DNA from: Dysidea avara
Lineage: Eukaryota > Porifera > Demospongiae > Dictyoceratida > Dysideidae
DNA: 64,000 nucleotides
Assembly: GCF_963678975.1 (NCBI RefSeq)
Contig: NC_089278.1
Coordinates: forward strand, 7,777,479-7,841,478
Direction: 5' to 3'
Under the pieces are notes generated by a model. It was not told the origin of the DNA and ran no database searches. It worked only from the letters and a program-made list of their open reading frames with translations. How positions within the stretch are numbered: the stretch's first letter is position 1; the number at the start of each line of letters is the position of its first letter. Made by a program: the position numbers and the translations under genes. This document shows positions 46,701-61,700 of this stretch, piece by piece.

Positions 46701-49700
46701 ACCCTGCCCTGTTCCCATTTATTCTGTATACCTGTGCTGCCAAACTAAGGTGTTTATGCTGCAAGCCTACTAGTTCAAATTTCAGAGGGGGTTCTGGAAC
46801 TTCAGGAAACCCATGCCCCTGAGTTCCTAGAATAAAATTTCTGGTTCTGGAATTACTTTTAGTTCCAGTACTGAGAACTGGAACAACACTATATTCTATT
46901 AAATGATTTGTACTGGAAGTCCATATTGACAACAGCTGGAAAGCTACGAGAGACTTTTATATTACCCACCTCATTAATTGTCTGCAATATTTCCTTGTAA
47001 GGAGATTCTTTAGTGTTAAGAGGATTGAGTTCTCCAGGATCATAGTCCAGGTTAAACAACAATGGAGGATCATGTTTGGTTTCCTTTGTTGATGGCCTAC
47101 ACATCACATCAGGTCCATCATGTGGGTACACTCCTCTAGAGAGGTAGGAGAACAAAGATATTCCTATCACTGATGAAAATTTAACTTTATAGCAACCAAA
47201 ACAACAAAGCAACAAAATTATTCACTATGTTTCATGCATAATATTATACAGTGGAACCTCTCTATTATGGACATATTGGGACCCAGAATTTTTGGCCACT
47301 TTTTTTCTGCAATACAATTTTCCTCTTTTAGAAGTAAAAAAATCTATTAACCAGATCCTGTTGGGACTAAAAATTTTGTCTTTAATATGGAGGTTTCTCT
47401 ATTATGTCCTTAGTTCAAGAGAGGTTCCACTGTAAAATATCACTGCTGCATAATGAATAGTAAATAATTTCTTTTCACCTTTAAATAGTTAAAAATGCAT
47501 TGGATAATAGTACTATGCATTATTACATATGTCATTGTACTTCATGTGCTAATGTGTAGACAACACATGAGCAAGGTAAGATGGAAACACTAAAAATTAA
47601 CATCATCATTATAACATTATTAAAAAACATGCAGGCCTTACACTTAATCATTACACTGCTTACCCTTTTGTGTAATAGTGAGCTTTATATTCCTTGTGTC
47701 TAACAGCAAAGATGCCTATATTTGGTGATGGGTTTGATGGGTAGTAGATGTAGCTTTCTCGATTACTCTAAAAAATGCCATCATATAATTATAAACTCTA
47801 TCAAATGTTTATTTTGTGTTGCTCACTCCAAGGGCTTCAAGCCAGTATACTTTGTCTGTGACCTTTCAAAATAAGCAGTTGTAAAATCAAAGGTGGCAGT
47901 TAAGAAATAACTTTAATGATGCTAATGTCAGTGGTGGTGTGTGGCAGCTGGTTAGCAACATAGCAGTGTCTGCTACCTTTGGAACTACTTATTTCAAAGG
48001 CTGCACCTGTTATATAGTTGGTCTAGGTTTAATTTGTTTTCATTAACTCTCAAAAGCATGATATATAAATAGTTATTCTGGATCCTATGCAGAGAAAGAC
48101 TAAAACTTAACAGCAAATCTCAAAACAACAACATGTATACCGTATGACAACAAATATTGGCGAAACTAATATTTGGCGATTTGCTATAAAATTGCAGTTG
48201 GCAAAATTTTAATTTGGTGAAATGCTCTCACTGAAAAAATGGCGAATGGCGTAAGTACGATGCTGTACTGACTCGCTTTAAAGAATATTCGGGTCCTGCT
48301 TCCATAGACTCCTACTGTAGTTGAATATCTGTGCTCCAATTTCTTTCGTGGCCACACCCACTTCAAGGATTATTTGCTGTCTGTAGGCATATTGCCCATT
48401 TTAATGGCTGCACACGAATTCATCTCTGGAAGCCTACATGGAGCTACGCCCACTAATCGAGTACGAGTTCTAGTCAGCAAGCCACATGCATCCATTTGCA
48501 TGCGTGGAACCAATGGTGTAGCTAGCCCAGAAGGATTGGTTGGGCACCATTGTATATGTACAAGCTGCAGCAACCAGCATGCGAAGCATGTTGCAGCTAG
48601 GGGGGTCTGGGGATATGCTCCCCCCCAGGAAATTTTTTGAAAATTACATGCTGAGATTCAATTTGGTGGCATTTTGCAGTTAAAATTTGTCATCTCTTGT
48701 AGGACACTAGCTGTACGTACGTTTTGTTGGCATAAAATTATTATTAGTTACGTAGCTGTAGGAAGCTTCATATTGCACCTCGTATCACACAATTTAGCTA
48801 TAGCTAGCTACGTACATTGAGTACCTGAGATGGTAGGGCACTGGAACTGATTGGTTGGGCCAGTGCCCTACCAGTACCCACCTTAGCTATGCCACTGCTT
48901 GGAACCACACTAATTTACCAGTTACAGCAGTATCCACGAAAGTTTGTTGAAAACCTACTTCAACAACTGCTTGACCCAAGGTTTGAAAATAATATTGATG
49001 AAATTTAAATTTGGTGGTTTAGCGACGAATCGCCAATTCGCCAAATTTAGTTCACCGCCAAATTTAATTGATATATGGTATTATATCAAGATTATAAGAC
49101 ATAGCATAGAGGGACTGACCATGCAGAATGCCTCTAAAATGATGTCCAGGGTATTTCTTACTCACAGTTAGTCTAGCTAGCACAATTTCATGGTTTTTAT
49201 TTTGATTTGTTCAAGGTCACAAAAGATTTTAATGGTGGGGCTATCTGCAAACTGAATTTACCTTATTTCTTACAGTAGGTGCAACAACAAATTGCTCCTA
49301 TTTCATCAATAATTGCCATAACTCAGGAGTGGCTCTAGGGGGGTTTCTGAGGTTTCCAGAAACCAGTCACATTCAAATCAAGATACTCTAATAAAGCAGT
49401 CAATCTCTCTAATAAAGCAGTCACAGTGTTCTGAGCAGCAGCGTAGCAAGCTATGTAGGTATAGTTATTACTTTATCAGTGATATTAATATATAGTTAGT
49501 GGAGGGCAGTTATTCTCAGCATGCAATTACTTTTTTTTCGGTCTTCACCTTCTTGATCAGAAACCAGTCGCCAAAAATCCTAGAGCCACCCTTGTAACTC
49601 TTCAACTTAAAATAGAATCACAATTGCCTTAGTATGTTATGGTGCATGCCAAATTTCAAATGATTGGAGAAAGTTATGGCAGTTTGTAATGTTTGTAAGA

Positions 49701-52700
49701 AAGACGAGGTGGAAATGACTGATTCAAATTTAAGAACATGTGGAGTATTCAATAACCAACCTGGAGGACACTTATACTATGACATTGTTCATTTTGGAGC
49801 AAAGAGGATGGGGAATGCACAAATTGTCAGGTAAAGATTATACCATACCTCTTTATCCTCAAACAAAATAGGAGACATATCAACTCCATCAATAATTCTA
49901 TCAGTAGGTATAGGAATATCTACCAACCTTGAAATTGTAGGAAACAGGTCGACTGTGGCTGCCATCTACACATACACAAAAATATTATAGTAAACATATT
50001 GGATTCATGAACATCATACAGTATAGTGTGCAGTAGGGATAATATAGGATTATTGTATTTCCCATGAAAGAATATCACCCAGAAACCAACCTGACAATAC
50101 CTTCACAGTGCCTTGGGGGTTTAATCAAGCCCACATGTGCCTTCTGTATGGCCCGAAAGGCATGGCACAAAATTTTAAAATCATTTATTTAGTGGAATTG
50201 TTTTCAGACTGACTAACCAACTGCCTGACTGACTAATACCTTCAGAAAACGTAACTCAATAATCGCTGATGTGATAGGCTTCTGCCCATTTATTATATCA
50301 TACTCAAACATCAATGCATAGCAGTTACTTTCATCTGGAATAGACTAGACATCCTGCAACCAAATCGTTTCCTTTCCAGTTAATGCTTTGTTGTGTTTTT
50401 GTTCAACTAACTTTTGTTATTTGTTTTTATTGCCATGTTGTTCTGATTTGTTGCAATTAGCTTTGCTGCTTGTTGTCATGTTGTTACTACCTATATGTCA
50501 TTGTATGGGGATCACTTCAGAATATTCTTTGTATGTAGCTCTTGTCTTTTGGATTGCACTATCCTCTAACAGTCTAAGAAACTTAGTTAAAACTATGATA
50601 CGTAGCTAAGCACATTGTTTTCCATGTGTAGGTCTGTCTAACAAACAGAACACAAGAACCCAACAAAAAAATTGCAACCTTGCTGATTAATAATATAGGA
50701 GCCATGCACTTATAGTCTCATATGTCTGGTGCTGTTCTTTGATGTGGTGTTATAGTATTAGAAGTTCATTACAAAAATGTTAATCAACAACTGAGAAGTG
50801 GTAATTTTTCCTTGCATTACTTCTACGTATACACACCTCAAATGTTCTACCAGGTTTGATCTTTCCTGGCCACCATGCAATAGCAGGTTCTCTCATTCCT
50901 CCTTCATAAGTAGTTGCTTTACCACATCTCAATAGTCCACCATTTCCCCCTCTACTAAGATGAGCTAGTGCTGGTCTAAAACAACATGAAGTAAATGTTC
51001 TACCATATTAGACACAAGTACATTTGATAGTATAGATAAACTTTACAAATTTTGCAATGCGGTGTCTCCACTTTATTATTAAGTTGTACTATTCAGGCTT
51101 ATTGCAACTCTATGATATATAGTAGACCAAAGTACCAGCAAGCATATAAATAGATTTAAAAACAGTGGCTGAGTGTATACTACGGATGACAATTTCATTG
51201 AGAACCAGTCCCCCAAGTCACCATAGCAGAACACAAATATACTATACAGAATAAGATAATTACTTTTCGGTGTCAAGGAGAGATGTCTATATACAAGAAC
51301 TCGTTTTATGCATACCATGCTTGTGCAACAAAAATTCTTACCCATTATCTGAAGTAAAGAACACAAAAGTGTTCTGTGATATTCCTGTTTCATTAATAGC
51401 ATCAAAGATTTGACCGACTTGCCAATCAAGTTCAGCCTGTTCAGACAAACTGAATATCCCATTGAAACTCTCCATAATATTGCTCACCAGTGAATCACCA
51501 AATGGTCCTCTAATGGTTGAGTTAGTAAACATCTTGCTAGCAAACTGAGGGTGATGAGTGTGTTGAAATGCCATGTATAAAAAGAATGGTTGCTTCTTCC
51601 CTGTAAAAATACCATAATTACAAAAAATCAGGGCATGCAATGCTGTTAACACTAAAGCACCCACGTGGGCTTCTTCTACAATGTTAGGCCATGTATGATA
51701 GTATGGTCTGTATGATAGTATGGTCTGTAACATCACAAGGCTTGACCCTTGCTTCAGCTATGATGAAATAACAGAGAATATGCAGTAATGTGATGAGGAC
51801 TGAGCATATTAAGAAGATTAGTAATGACTATTAGATATCAAGTGACTGGAATTAGGACATACAAAACCACTATTTTGCATAACTATCTATCTACATAAGT
51901 ACCATCAATTTTTGGTCTCCTTATCAAGTACTAAAATGGAAAGCTCAATGATAGCCAGCTTTGTCTCTGTCTTTGATACTGATCATGACACTAGCAATAT
52001 ATAGTGATGGTGGAAAACTACACACAAATGTGTCCATGCACAATTGACTATACCTGACATCAGTGTGTGTTTGCTGTTATGAATAGTCAACTTGCATGAT
52101 GGTTGGAAGCATATATAAGACTTATTAACACAAAAAAATGAGAATTTAGGGAAACAAGGGAGGGCACCTATGTACACCTGCAGATATACTAGTGGACATT
52201 TAATCCCTGATTCAGTCTACTCATCACTGAATCAGGGATTAAATGTCTACTAGTGTATCTGCAGGTGTCCCTTGTTTCCCTACTTTTTCTGTGATCCTTA
52301 ATCAAACTTGATAACTTTTTTGTAACATTACTATGACTGGTGAATCCACATATGCTGCATCAAAAGAAAGGATGGCGCCAGAGGTAATGTTTTCGACTGA
52401 ACATTCATCCCAATTCATCAATTACTGAGTCAAAGTGAAGTTGCCATTACACTTTGCTTTTAGTCTGTTTCACAGTGTTATATACAAACAAAGAACAGTA
52501 GGAGAATTGTCTCTGCAATCAATCCAGTCACTACGGAAAATATGGATGATTCCTGTTTACAAATGTAGGTAAGCCATCACACTACCATGAACTGACAACT
52601 TGCGCTGTTAGCAAAAAGAATGGGACACAATTGAGGACAAAGGTAAGTCCATGATATGTGCATTGTATGTAATGCGGCATGCCAAAAGGCACCTATCGGA

Positions 52701-55700
52701 CTGAAGTGACATCAAACAGTGAAAAAATCAAGCCCATATCCTTAGCCATTATTGAGTTATGCTTGTCCGATGGCATCAGGCAGGCAGGCAGTTAGTCAGT
52801 TCCAAAAAAATTAAATATTTTTGTAACAATCTATTAGAGGGTCGTACTGAAGACACTTTTGGGTTATCCCTAACCAATACTACCAAGGAACCAGGATGGT
52901 ATTGTGAAGCTGTTGATAGTTTTGGCCAGAAAAACCCATCCGTAATATATAGTACTACCATACTGTATGATTATGACTTTTAGACTTTGCACATCATTCA
53001 CAACAGCAAATAAAAACAAGTGAGAATTTCACTCTTCAATAATTAACCAAAAAGAGAATTATTTTTATAGCTGAATTGCTAAAATAATGTTTGTATGATA
53101 AATTATGCATTAATTGCATTTTACATTTTGCATTGACTTTGTAAGCATAACAATTACAAGATAATGAAAATTATTCCTACACTGTAATGAATACATTAAA
53201 CCTGTCATTAGTACATCCTACATCATTATAACTTAACACTGTAGCCACTATGGAGAAAGACAACCGACTTTCTTTTGAATATATTATTATGTAATTAAAC
53301 TTTTGTCCAGGCTTGCTCCATAATGCTTTGTTATAGCCACTATGAATGTGTTCGTTATTTAGATACAACACAGCCAAAAAAATTAAAATGCAGGCTTCAA
53401 AAAAGTAGTGTTGTGAAATACAAAATAACAGCAAAGAAATGGCTGCAATGCGCTAATAGTCATTAACATACATATACAAAGTCTGTACACTAAAGAGATT
53501 TAAACTATAAAATTAATGATCTATACAACTACATATAACACTATGGTTATGCTCTGCAATCACAAAGTTTGAGGTGAGATAGTTGGACTATCAACAGACC
53601 AATGTTCAGCTCAGTATTCATAGGTGTGACAATGGATCTCCTTATTGGTCAATAATTGCTCAACCAAAGATCAATATTATGATTACTTTGAAATTTAATG
53701 CTTCACCAGGTTTTTCGGTATATGTAAGTTCTATCCTAGGAACCTGTGAGAATGCTAAAGCCTTTAAATATAGGGAGTCAAGATCTATCATGATATGATC
53801 AACCCAGCAACACCACATACATTACACTGTACATACCAGCCATTTCATGGATAAAACCAGTAGCAGCTGTACTGTATGTTTCAGCTAGTGTAAGGAAATT
53901 TGCTGGTTGTTGGACTATCTTTTCATCCTTATACAATGGACATGGAGTAGCACCTGTTTATAAATAATGTATAAATACAGCATACACAAATACATATACA
54001 TATACATGCATTGAAATTGCATCTTGTGTAATTCCTGGACAGGCAGGCTAACTGTAGTACTTTATTACTCTTAGACTTAATTTCTTGGCAGAGGCATAGC
54101 CAAGGGGGGGGGGGGGGGGGACAAGGGGGGCATTTGTCCCCCCATCACTAAGTGTTTTTTTAAACCTCCGTCACAAGCTTACCAGTATTAAACTGACATG
54201 CAAATGACTATAAATTATGTATGCTACTACGCAGTATCACCAGGAGTTGCTAGTGAATGCACACACGCAACATTCAACCCTAGATATTATATACTACGTA
54301 GTATATAATATCTATGATTCAACTCACTCGTGAATCCACCAAATGAAAATATTAGAGACACACTTCTATATTTAGCCTAGATTACTCTCGTGATAGAGCA
54401 TTTTTGAATCTAAAGAGTGACGCACTCTAAGTGGCCTTGCCGTGGCAGGAGTCGCAACTCACAAGTGACAAGGAGACCAGGTGATGCTATAAACCTACTG
54501 CCTATAGGTGATAAAGTGTTAAAAGTACCAAGTTTATTTTCTCGAGTCCATCACACTGGATCTTTTTGTACAGCAGTGCAATCTATTTTTTGACTTTGTC
54601 AGTCAGTCAGGCGGATCAGTCACAAGAAAGTTCTGCTAGCAAGACAGGTGGGATTTCGTGCAATACATGGCATTTGAATTCCGTCGAGTGAAGTGAGTGA
54701 ACACGTCATCCTGTCAGCAGTGTGCTAGGACTGCAGCACAGGCCGTAGCCAACGTGTAGCTATTTGCACTAAAATAGCAATATAGCTCTACCAGACTGTG
54801 GATGAATTTGTTGGAGTACAGTTGTGGCATGTGCAATGATGCTTGATGAATATACCTCCATTGGAAGCAATCTACTGAAGTAGTTACGTAGCTAGTTGTG
54901 TAAGCTGTAATAATACAACACCGTATGTTGGCTAGCCCACCATTGGGTCATTAGCCGTTTTTTGCAATCATGAATGATTTTGAGTGTTTCATGGGGGCAT
55001 CCCTGCCCCTCCATCACCTTCTGGCTAGTTACGCCCCTGTTTCTTGCTGTAAAATCTAAAGCATTAGCAGCTGGGATACATTACAAAAACTTCATATCAT
55101 AATATGAAATTGACAGAGGTTACTAATGGAGAGCTTCATTTTAAAGAAAAATCATCCTATTTCATTTGCATCATCAGTCTCAATGTTAAATCCCTAGTCA
55201 GTAATTTTAGCAGGGAAATACTATAAGCTTTAACAAAATTGAAAAATAAAGTGTTGCGTTAAACCAATACATACTGTAACCATCCTAACTGTTTAGTGTA
55301 CATGACATGAATTTTCTCTTCCTTTAACTGGTAAAACAGTACGTACCTGCAACCCCATGACCATCACATGCCTGATCAGGATAGAAGCATATGGTGTAAG
55401 GACACATGTCATGAGAATATGGTAGTCCCTAGAAAATGTATACAGGTTTAAAATACAATATTACAATATTATGCCATTTATATGTACAGCAGTACATAGC
55501 TTGTATGACAACAAAATCAATTTGTTTGCAATAAACACTCATAAAATGTTACCCACTCAACTAGCTTGCATAATTCTATTTTTGAAATAAATTGCATTGA
55601 AATACAAAAACGTGTTACATTCATGCACACATTTTAGGCTGCCAGTAGCGAGTGTATTAAAAAATAAAACTAAAACAAAAATAGTAACCACAGAAAAAGC

Positions 55701-58700
55701 CACAATTGGGGATTCAAGCCCGGCAATGCTTAATTACCCATATGCATTAGCACTGTACCATGCATAGTGTTGGGTAGCACAGGCAACGCATCACTAACTG
55801 AGAAATAATTTCAACCAACAACAAAAGTCATGAGTGGAGCAATGGGCTACACATTTCTCTGTTACAAGTAGTGCAAAGGTACAACAACTAAATATGGTCT
55901 AAATAAGCTAGACTTCAGACCACTTGGAGTCTACATAATTTAGTATATAATACCCCTTAGGTGCCTGAGCAAGTTACTAAATGAATTACGTAGACCCCTG
56001 TGGTTTGAAGTCTAAATAATAGTTAGACATCGAAACACAGGGTTCCACGGAATTTAGTAACCGGGAAAGCCCTGTGTTGTGGCACACAAGCAAATTAAGT
56101 AAGGGCGCTACTCAGGGACTGAGGGTTTCCAAATTCCTGCGTTTTGATGTCTACATATCAAAACATTTGTCAACTTAACTGTAACATTATAAAAATCTGT
56201 AACGTAAAATACGTGAAAATAACATCATCTATTAAACATGGTGCCATATTTTCCGCATACTTTTATTTACGGAGATCTCTTGTGGCTCATCAGAATCGTT
56301 GATGAATGGCGATTTAAGTGATGCATAGGAGTTTGTGAAGAAAATGTAGGATAAAGCCTTGTATTGCCAGATTACGTGTTCAGGTATGTAATAATACAGT
56401 GTAATAACCCTATTTTTTCGTTTGTTTTGCAATGTAATTCTGTATAATAATCACTTACTATTTAATCAACAAGTGTTGCCACATAGAATGATATCAAGTT
56501 TACCGAATTCAGTTGAGAGTAACATGCTGGGGTTTTCCCACCTGGGTAATTAATTCTCCAATAGGAAATTGTATGGGGATGCACATTATGTTGTAATCAA
56601 CAGTACATAAATGTTACCATGGTAGAGCATTACTTTGGATGGAACTGTATAGAGCAATTGAAGGGCTTTAATTTTTCTGCATAATGTACTGTGGTGCTAA
56701 TGACTGCTTATTTATGTGTTTTTTTTTGTAGTTAGTATAAAATACATGTATTTTACATAGGGCAGGAAATAATGGCTGTTGACAAGGTTTTTCAACCAAC
56801 CAGTTTGACTAAGCTATGAATATCAAAATGGCATGGAATTGATTTTAAGCTGTTTTATTATATAATTCATAAGATCTAATAGTAAAACTTGATGTTATGC
56901 CAAATTTTATTTTATATTACTTCAGTTTACAATTCTCAATAACAAGTTTTGATACGCTGCTTGTGACATGAGAAATGTAGCATTGAGTAGTGTTAACAAG
57001 CCCATTACACCTCCCTGTAAGTAATACGCACTTGTTGTCCAGTTGAATGCCCATGCATTGCCAATGTTACTGTGAGTAATTGCCGTGTTTTGTATTGCCT
57101 CAGAGACCGGGAGATACATTAAGTGAATGTAAGGAAGAATTACTTGGTATAGATATTTTATAACATCAAAAATTCCCTTACTGGTTATTTAATTTTCCGA
57201 CAAGTCAAGTACTTAGACCATACTTACATTTCAAGTTTATATAAAACTTAGTAAGTTAGTTATGTGTGATCTTGGCAAGTGTGCCAAGCTGCTTAAGAAA
57301 CTGGCTAAGTTTCTCACAGATATTGGTAAACTATCATGATACAAATCTTGATATTATATATTTTTACTATAGAGTATAGACTCAAAATCCTAACCAAGTA
57401 GTTAACATGTACATATGTCAGTGGTTTAGAAAATTTGGAATTTTCAACTAGAGTAGGGACCATAGCACATCAATAAAAGGTACTGAAACAAGCTGGAGTA
57501 GTGTGTAATATTAAATCACAGTAAAACAATAAGAAGTGTTGTATCCCTGCTGTGCTCAAGATACCATAACAGAAATGCACAGTAGGGACATAATACTTCT
57601 GTGATTTAATATCACACACTACTCCAGCTTGTTTCAGTACTTTTTATCAATGTGCTATGGTCCCTACTCTAGTTGAATATTCCAATTTTTTTTGTGTACT
57701 TGTTTGTTGACTTTTTTTTGTAATAATTATATTATTATGACTGGTGAGCCTACACTTACCGTGAAAGAAAAGACAATGCGCACCCAGCTTTATCAATTAT
57801 TGTCTGAAAAGTGAAGTAACCATTATGTTTCATTGTCAGCTATGCTACTCCTGTTACACAGCATTACAAATCAAGAACTGTTCAAAAAGCACCTCTGCAA
57901 TCCATGCATACTGCATTAAAAGAAAGAAATTGGCAATTCCCAGTTACATCAGTTATTGTCTGAAAAGTATCCATTACGCTTCGTTGTCAGCTATGTTCAA
58001 CCCGTTACACAGCAATACAAATCAAGGACTGTTTGAAAAGCACCTCTGCAATCAAAGTAACCACTATGAAAAATACGGTTACGAAAGGAAGCCATCATGT
58101 GCTACCGCCAAATCGACACTTTTCACTGTCAGCAAAGATGAATGGGACACAAAGGAGGACACTGGTAAGTCCATGAAGAATGCATTGTATGTACTGCGGT
58201 ATGCCAAAAGGCACTACTGGGACGGAAGCAACGTCGAACAGTGAAAAAATCCAGCCCATAGCCTTAGCCGTTGTAGAGTTACGCTTGTCTGAAGGCATCA
58301 GTCAGTCAGTCAGCCGGTTACTAGAAAATTCCGTAGCAACTTGTTGAAAACATTTTGGGTCTATCTCAAGTCTTATTTGGACTTAGTTTTGTCCAACCAA
58401 TACTGCCTAATTGTCGTCAGGGAAAAGTGAGGCTGGTTTTTGGGTGATGTTTTTTCATGGGCCACGCCTACTCCTTACTAAACAGTATTATTGTACTGTA
58501 TGATAGTGAAGTAACAGTCTAATAAAACATTCAGCAAAGCAGTAGGGATGAGCCTATTTTGCTTTTTTTCCCACCTATTTTTTTTTCTTTCCAGCAATTC
58601 TTTAATTTCTTACTTATTTTGCTCAATATTGTGCTCAAAATTTTTCTATTTTGCTGAGCATCAGTAGAAATTAATTGCAGTATCTCAAGCTTTACAAGCA

Positions 58701-61700
58701 TGTGTGACTGCTCTATTAGAATCTTTCGTACATACTGACTGCTCTATTAGAGCATCTCGATCTTTACTCACCATTTCCTATGAGCATATGTTGTCCTAAT
58801 AATATGCGTGACTGTTCTATTAGAATATCTCGATCTTTTTCGTACAAAATGTGCTAAGTTTCCATTCCTTGGTGCCCATTTTTCCAATTTTTCACCTATT
58901 TTTCCAGCTTTGTGCTTTGTGCCTTTTACCAATGTATTTTTCTAAAAAAATTGCAGGCAAAATCGGCACATCCCTACAAAGCAGGTCAGCAAATTAAACA
59001 TTTAGAATTAGTATGCAAGTAAACATAAAAGTTCTAACTAGCATTGTAACATCTCTGTAGAATGTGGGCTTTAAACAGCTTTATTGCTCCATTAAAGACA
59101 TACTTTAAAGATACAAGAACTCATGGTATTTATTCTGTAACAGTTTCCTGCAGTAAGTTGTCAAAACAATACTTGAGTTCTCTCTGAATTTACACCATAA
59201 TAAGCACAGGATATAAAAACAATTCTTGAACATATTTTATAACCTATGACACTTACTGTGTACTGATCAAATCCATGTTTAGTAGGAAGATACTGCTCAT
59301 TCAATCCTACACCCTGGAAATGTAAAAGAATATTTTAATAATCTTTATATATATAATATCCACAAAAATTGTCACTGATGTATGACTATGTGAACAATGT
59401 ACTAAATGGAAGTATAGCTATACTGCTAGTGCAGTTCTGAACTACAATATACTACAAATCAATTAATCTGGTTGTTAAGCACATCTATAAAGCATATATT
59501 ATTTATTAAATACATACTCATTTCTTGTAGTTGATAAGGGAAAGTGGCCAAACACAAACTTTAACATGAGGTGCAGCTATACAAAGAAGAAAAGCCAAAA
59601 TTTGTCAATGGTTTGAGATTCAACATGGTTATATATAATGTCTCATTTCACTACAATTACATGAAATGATCTCTGTAGTATGAAACTCTTGCAGAAACTG
59701 GACTCCAAATGTCAATAATACACGTTGAGATTGCCCAAGTGAGTGAATCCATAATATGGATGTCAGCATTTATTTATTGCATTTTACTAAGCAGATGCAC
59801 CTAACAATCAGACTCTATATACAGTATATGAAATACGTGCAAAAGCTGTAAAGAGGTGTAACCTTCAAATGCACTGGTAAAAAAGCTGTGAAATCAAAGG
59901 TGGCAGCCAAGAAATGGTTGCAATGATGTTAATAATAATTGTTAATAATGTGTGTAGATCACACTTTCGGCTTTTTTGCGTGGATTATTTCTGTTGTTTT
60001 TGTAATTTAATACCCCAAAGCCAGCCATAAACTGGCTTCAAGGCTTTTTTACTCACATTTCTTCTTATCTACACTGTGCAGGTACATACAATGATGATCA
60101 TAGAAAAAAGAGGTTACTACAGTATTGTAATGCAGAGTTCATTTATTTTTGTAATACTCTAAAAGAGGACATTTTTCGAGGACTTCTAATAGAACACACA
60201 TATATAGAAGGTTCTAGATTTTTCATTGGTAGATCTATGAATTTATGAACTTTTACTATTGAGCAGATTAGAACTAGAATTTCATTTATAAGGAAATAAA
60301 ATGAGCTAAGCTGAGCAGCCAACAATAGTGGTTCAGTGGTAAAGGGGGTTTGGGAGTTAGGAATTGAGGTCTCTGGTTCAAACCCTAAACCCTGGCCAAC
60401 ATTTCCTTGACATTTTCATGCACTTTTTAAAAATTCTCGGTGACTGTTTTATTGACCCAACAATTTACACCAGGTTGATTTTCTCCTTGTAACTTTGCAG
60501 CTGTCATTGCCATTTCTTGTAAACCACAAAAGATTTAAGTTAGGATGGTTAACTTATATATACACCAATTTTCAAGTTATTCCCATAAATGGTTTACCCT
60601 GTAGGAGTGACATAAATTGATGCATAGATAGCTCTATGAATATTTATCAAATTTGAACCAAACTTGGTTTACGAAGTAGCCTTAGAAAATGGTATGCATA
60701 AAATGATTTGATCTTTGGGAGATAATGAGGTCTTTAAAAGACCTGCTAGCAGGTTCTTAAAGTGGTTTAAAAAATCTGCTAGCAGAAAAGACTTCAAGCA
60801 TTGCAAATCTCACTTTTGATCATTGATTTGCTATATTCTCCCAAGCATATTACAGGCTAATAGCCTGCAGTGGGTGAAGTTACCCAGGCCAATGCAAGTT
60901 TGACTACTCCATTCTTTTTGTAAGCATGCCTAAAGTAATTTGATTATGAGAGGTACCATTTACTACTGTAAATAAGGTTAACAGACAAGGAAGCCTCAGT
61001 ATAATTAGCCCAGTTAATAGTACTAGAACCCACAATTGTTAGTACTCAACACCATTGCATGTACATGCAAATGGAAATCATGTAATCTCTAATCGTGGTA
61101 GAAAGGGCACTATTTGGAATTGCTCATGCTGAATTCAGTCATACAGATTGAAGCTGCCGCAAACATGCCAAACCTGCCCTTGACTAATCACTGGCTCACT
61201 CAATCAATGCAATCATGCATACTATCACACTTTGTATAAATACAATATTTCACATTTGGGCACTGAGGACATGGCACAGTCAGGGTGCTTGTTGTGATTA
61301 AGTACTGGCTATAGCAATAGAAATACAGCATCTAATCTTCCTCACTAGGACAAATACAGGTGCATTTAGCACCTAGCATCAGCAATGCCCTGGGCTGCCC
61401 TGTTTATCCCCAAACTATACTTATAGCTCTAATGCATGCCATAAAGTAGTAGTGCATGCAGGCCAGCTGATGTAGGATGTTAAACATTGTAACTACATTT
61501 GTTAGGATAAACAAAGAAGTCTAGCAATACTGTAGAAATCTCCCATCTGAGTGTTTTAAGCTTTCGTCTTAAATTAAACTGTAAATGCACTTTACCAGAG
61601 ACCTAAATGGGTAAGCTTCTTTGTGGAATTATTTTGTATTATTTGCATTATTTGTAATGTGGGTGTGGTCCATACACAAAACCGAGCATGATATTTATAC

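Noticed and set aside
57825-58244. 139-codon + frame as a gene
   Set aside because: It lies wholly inside repeat family B, overlaps its tandem internal unit, and the corresponding frames in the other copies are broken.
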